64,000 bases of DNA from an uncultured archaeon. Lineage in GTDB: Archaea > Thermoproteota > Nitrososphaeria > JACIWG01. Shown here piece by piece: positions 61,233 to 64,000 of the stretch; the first letter of the stretch is position 1, and each line of letters opens with the position of its first letter. The position numbers and the translations under genes were made by a program. Below the pieces are notes generated by a model. It did no database searches. It saw only the letters and a program-made list of their open reading frames with translations, and was not told the origin of the DNA. Location of the stretch: positions 1 to 64,000 of the forward strand of contig CALHLD010000004.1 of assembly GCA_938034445.1 (NCBI GenBank), read 5' to 3'.

Positions 61233-62129
61233 ATTTCTGCTCGCCATATAAATGTATAGTTGTGCGTATCCCGCATATTTTCCAAATATTTTCCTAGCAA
61301 CATTACCCATTAACAAATATTTCTTTTTATCTAATTTTGGTCTTCCAAAATATTTTTCTCCATACAAGTTTTCATCAATAAACTCTTTTAGAGCCGATGG
61401 ATACGCTTTTAAAACCCAAACGTCTATTGGAAATGCCTCTAATTTATGGAATCCGTATAAAAGTATACAGTCTGCAACCTTTAATCCGACCCCATATAAC
61501 TTCATATTCCCTGAAGTCATAGCATGCAAGGCTTCAATATAATCCATTTTTCTAATTCTATCACTGTACATTTTATCTTCTAAAATTTTCTTTGCAGTAA
61601 ATAGAAGATATTTTGCCCTATACCCCAATCCATTTTCCAAAAGCTCTTTTAAAGAGCTGTTAGCTATCTTTTCAATATTAGGCGGTCCAAAAAATGTTGT
61701 TTCATCAATCTTTGCTCTTTCACCATACTTTAAAGAAAGTTTTTCAATAATCTTTTCTATTGCAGGAATATTCTTGTTTTGCGCACAAATAAACTCGACT
61801 ATTGTGTCAATTGGATTCTGTTGTAAAATCCTAACACCAGAATATAATTGTATAGCCTTCTTTAAGAAATCGTTAACCATAATTTTTTCATTTATCATCT
61901 CTATATCATCATTCAAACTAAAAAAATTTATTATATCCTCTTCTTCTAATTCTTTGTTTGAATAAACAATCAACTTATCATCTTCTTGATAAATTCTAAC
62001 GGGTACGTTGTTTAAAAATCCGTACCATCTTTTATCAACACTAGTCCATCCAAAAACCTGACCACTTCCCATACATAGTTCTAGGTTGAATTTAAAATAT
62101 TTATTTAAACTGATTTTAATCATCGACAC
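61206..62129 (-). CDS. ogg: 8-oxoguanine DNA glycosylase, OGG1-type
   Basis: A 307-residue base-excision glycosylase/lyase that removes 8-oxoguanine. GSGQVFGW (21-28) and ICAQNKNIPAIEKII are OGG1-family segments; the helix-hairpin-helix GPD motif has LYGVGLKVADC with Lys217 (Schiff-base Lys) and PIDVWV with Asp236. The C-terminal LLMGNVARKIFGKYAGYAQLYIY is normal. Archaeal OGG1 of this length is typical. Divergent from the channel-like gene with a 107-base gap. Confidence 0.92.
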   Translation of the reverse strand: MSMIKISLNKYFKFNLELCMGSGQVFGWTSVDKRWYGFLNNVPVRIYQEDDKLIVYSNKELEEEDIINFFSLNDDIEMINEKIMVNDFLKKAIQLYSGVRILQQNPIDTIVEFICAQNKNIPAIEKIIEKLSLKYGERAKIDETTFFGPPNIEKIANSSLKELLENGLGYRAKYLLFTAKKILEDKMYSDRIRKMDYIEALHAMTSGNMKLYGVGLKVADCILLYGFHKLEAFPIDVWVLKAYPSALKEFIDENLYGEKYFGRPKLDKKKYLLMGNVARKIFGKYAGYAQLYIYMASRNLFKGSKKI

Positions 62130-62236
62130 TTATCATGAGCACATTTAAAACACTTTATTAATATTATCATGTAAAATAAAAAATATATCCAGAATAATTA
62201 ATTAAAAATTATTTATATTACTTAACCAAGTAGTAG

Positions 62237-63310
62237 TTGGCGATAATCTTGAAGCAAATTATCTTTAATAATATTGGTATTATTAATAGTATAAACATCA
62301 TAGACATACTTAATAAGTTTTGGTCTACTTTGGTCGAAATTTTACCTAGAACTATTGCAGCCATATTAGCCCTAATAATAGGATGGTTTGTGGGACGGGT
62401 AGTTGGCTTAGCTGTGTCATCAGCTATACGGAAGAGTGGATTTGAAGAAACTTGGGAAAAAACTAGTCTCGGAAGAAGCTTAAAACAATCAGGTTTCACA
62501 TTAAATAAAATTGCTGATTTCATTGCACGTTGGTCCATATACTTGGTTTCAATTTATGTGGCTATAGAATTTCTAAATATTGAAACATTAAAACTTTTTA
62601 TGGGTTCAATAATAGGCTATATTCCTTATCTTATCGGTGGAATCATTATATTTGTGGCAGGTTTTATTATTGTTGAACTAGTGGCTAATGTTGTTTCTAA
62701 TACCGTTAAAGATTTAGGTTTAAGATATTATATGTTTATTGGACATTTAATTAAAATATTAGGTTTTCTTATTGTTATCGTAACTGCACTTACAGAAATG
62801 AAAATCGAAGTTTACATATTAAATTTGTTTATTACTGCAGCTGCTTTTGGAATTGCAATAGGTCTTGCATTAGCTTTTGGTATAGCTTTTGGCTTAGGTC
62901 TAAAAGATACTGTTGCCAGGAACGCTGAAAGATGGTTTTATGATCTAAAGATTAGCGTAGGAAGGGCACAAGAATCAGTAGAAATAAAATCACTGCAAGA
63001 TAGAATAAGGGAACTGGAAGAGTCTCTCAAGGAATATAAGCTGAAACTTGAATCTATAGAAAAAATTAAAAAATTTAAGTTAGAGGATTTGAAAATACCT
63101 ATTGAAAATTTATCTGCTTGGCTTAGTGAAACAATCAGTGATAGAGGTCAAGTAATTGAAGTTTATGGAGGATATAAAATAATAGTTTTAGATGAAATAG
63201 GCTTTCCATGGCATGAAATACTACTTGTATTATCTTATCATGGTTATGATGTTTGGCTTTCAAGAGAAAAAGATAAAATAACTATTGAAAGTAGGTTGCG
63301 TACTGAGTGA
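62237..63310 (+). CDS. Membrane channel-like protein with conserved TM-helix repeats (PF05552-like)
   Basis: A 357-residue protein with about five helices, including IAAILALIIGWFVGRVVGLA, the GSIIGYIPYLIGGIIIFVAGF repeat and a Gly/Ala-rich final helix ending AFGIAFGLGLKDTVARN, the layout of MscS-like channels and the conserved-TM-helix family. The C terminus is coiled coil (LQDRIRELEESLKEYKLKLESIE) plus a small domain. It could sense osmotic or membrane tension; proof is lacking. Starts with TTG (62237). The next gene starts 6 bases after its stop, so they are likely an operon. Confidence 0.8.
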   Translation: MAIILKQIIFNNIGIINSINIIDILNKFWSTLVEILPRTIAAILALIIGWFVGRVVGLAVSSAIRKSGFEETWEKTSLGRSLKQSGFTLNKIADFIARWSIYLVSIYVAIEFLNIETLKLFMGSIIGYIPYLIGGIIIFVAGFIIVELVANVVSNTVKDLGLRYYMFIGHLIKILGFLIVIVTALTEMKIEVYILNLFITAAAFGIAIGLALAFGIAFGLGLKDTVARNAERWFYDLKISVGRAQESVEIKSLQDRIRELEESLKEYKLKLESIEKIKKFKLEDLKIPIENLSAWLSETISDRGQVIEVYGGYKIIVLDEIGFPWHEILLVLSYHGYDVWLSREKDKITIESRLRTE

Positions 63311-63316
63311 AACAGA

Positions 63317-64000
63317 ATGAGCAGTGTAAGTGAAATATTCAAAAATCTTCCTGTATTAAACATTTCTGTAGTAATATTATCTACACTTTTAATTACAGGT
63401 CTTGCATCACTTTTTAATTTTTCATTTACTCAAAATGTTGCTCTAACTGTGTTCGCCTTTAAAACTGCCGCTGCATTAATGTTTTGGAGATATAGAGTAC
63501 CTTTTGCAACATTTGGTCTTGCTATGCTTTTCCTTTTTGGAGTATTAGATGTACCACATATGGTTGAATTTGCATCACTTGACATCGTTTTATTCCTTAT
63601 TGGTATGATGATCGTAATAGGTTTCCTTGAGGAAAGGGGATTTTTTGAATATTTAACTCAGGTTTTCCTAAAATTTGCAGGTCAAGATGGGAAGAGAATC
63701 GTTATTGTAATTATGATTTTTTCCGCTCTATCAGCAGCCCTTATAGATGAAGTTACATCGATTCTAATATCTGTGAGCTTAATTTTACGCATAACAAGCA
63801 AGTGTAAAATTAATGCAATACCTTTAGTTTTGATGTCAGTTTTTGCAACTAACATTGGTTCCGCCGCCACTGTTGTTGGAAATCCAGTTGGCGTTCTGAT
63901 AGCATTTAGGGGTGGTCTCACTTTCCTAGATTTTATACGCTGGTCTACTCCCATATGCATAATAGCTTTATTAGTAACAATATTGATATGTTTGAAATAT
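63317..64000 (+). CDS. ArsB/NhaD-type ion permease, partial at the window edge
   Basis: The first 228 codons of a larger transporter; it runs off the window without a stop. MSSVSEIFKNLPVLN is followed by several hydrophobic helices, including DIVLFLIGMMIVIGFLEERGFFE and the signature ATNIGSAATVVGNPVGVLIA of ArsB/NhaD (SLC13-like) permeases. The substrate could be arsenite, sodium/proton or dicarboxylate. The start codon is 6 bases after the previous gene's stop. No arsenic gene is in the window. Confidence 0.82.
   Translation, partial: MSSVSEIFKNLPVLNISVVILSTLLITGLASLFNFSFTQNVALTVFAFKTAAALMFWRYRVPFATFGLAMLFLFGVLDVPHMVEFASLDIVLFLIGMMIVIGFLEERGFFEYLTQVFLKFAGQDGKRIVIVIMIFSALSAALIDEVTSILISVSLILRITSKCKINAIPLVLMSVFATNIGSAATVVGNPVGVLIAFRGGLTFLDFIRWSTPICIIALLVTILICLKY

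Noticed and set aside
1-64000. tRNA, rRNA, CRISPR, transposase or prophage genes
   Set aside because: Intergenic gaps are short, and I saw no GGTTCGAATC-type T-arm with acceptor pairing, no rRNA core, no regularly spaced direct repeats and no transposase or integrase signature.

Overview
This window is AT-rich, very gene-dense archaeal chromosome. No stretch longer than about 210 bases lacks a gene, and I saw no rRNA, tRNA, CRISPR array, transposase or prophage gene. The gene set points to a TACK-superphylum archaeon, probably on the Thaumarchaeota/Aigarchaeota (Nitrososphaeria-like) side. The evidence is a eukaryotic-type topoisomerase IB with its catalytic Tyr, ribosomal proteins S25e and S26e, RNA polymerase subunits K and P, Alba, a family B DNA polymerase, an ATP-dependent DNA ligase, archaeal A-type ATPase subunits and archaeal-type Pro, Thr, Tyr and Gly tRNA synthetases. 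No ammonia-oxidation gene is present. The sugar genes suggest an organism that uses or stores carbohydrate, possibly a thermophile. The exact lineage is inference.

Layout. 1-6132: an amino-sugar/hexose module with two BadF/BadG-type sugar kinases (one cut by the window edge), two SIS-domain proteins, a large class I mannose-6-phosphate isomerase-like protein and a uroporphyrinogen-decarboxylase-like protein. 6133-16300: PurA, an AIR-synthase-related protein, cis-prenyltransferase with DUF373, cobalamin adenosyltransferase, a coiled-coil protein, a GPN-loop GTPase, a CinA-like protein, a zinc ribbon, a radical SAM protein and topoisomerase IB. 16405-23990: a glycolysis and polysaccharide block (phosphoglycerate mutase, GH57 amylase, two glycogen-synthase-like glycosyltransferases around GalT, phosphoglucose/phosphomannose isomerase). 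24092-31203: Alba, RpoK, a cyclophilin-like protein, S25e, DNA ligase, hexulose-phosphate synthase, a DUF47 protein, tRNA endonuclease, ribose-1,5-bisphosphate isomerase and a TRAM protein. 31304-36052: tRNA m1A methyltransferase and A-ATPase subunits K, C and I with two tiny membrane ORFs between them. 36252-51352: four tRNA synthetases, S-adenosylhomocysteine recycling, S26e, a CDP-alcohol phosphatidyltransferase, agmatinase, PolB, a DegT aminotransferase and RpoP. 51362-64000: a giant secreted subtilase, a 14-helix MFS exporter, DUF1614, an HPr-kinase-like protein, a gamma-glutamyltransferase-like protein, DUF99, an OGG1-type glycosylase, a membrane channel-like protein and a partial ArsB/NhaD-type permease.

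How the genes fit together. Sugar phosphorylation and isomerisation at the left edge, the phosphoglucose/phosphomannose isomerase and the glycogen-like block would link hexose and hexosamine phosphates to glycolysis and to a storage glucan. Hexulose-phosphate synthase (pentose supply through the reversed ribulose monophosphate route) and ribose-1,5-bisphosphate isomerase (nucleoside salvage) cover pentoses. Adenosylhomocysteinase and an MTA/SAH-deaminase-like amidohydrolase meet tail to tail. Many genes start with TTG. Some of these have a GAGGTGA ribosome-binding site, while many first genes have an archaeal TATA box 26-36 bases upstream and little or no leader.

I found no clear new defence or mobile system. 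The most unusual points are the pair of tiny divergent membrane hairpins inside the A-ATPase genes, the sugar module with a uroporphyrinogen-decarboxylase-like protein and an N-terminally extended mannose-6-phosphate isomerase, several family members with altered signature motifs (radical SAM CX4CX2C, RpoP CxC, CDP-alcohol transferase Arg to Asn), an 11-base perfect inverted repeat upstream of proS, and an HPr-kinase-like protein with no phosphotransferase system in view.
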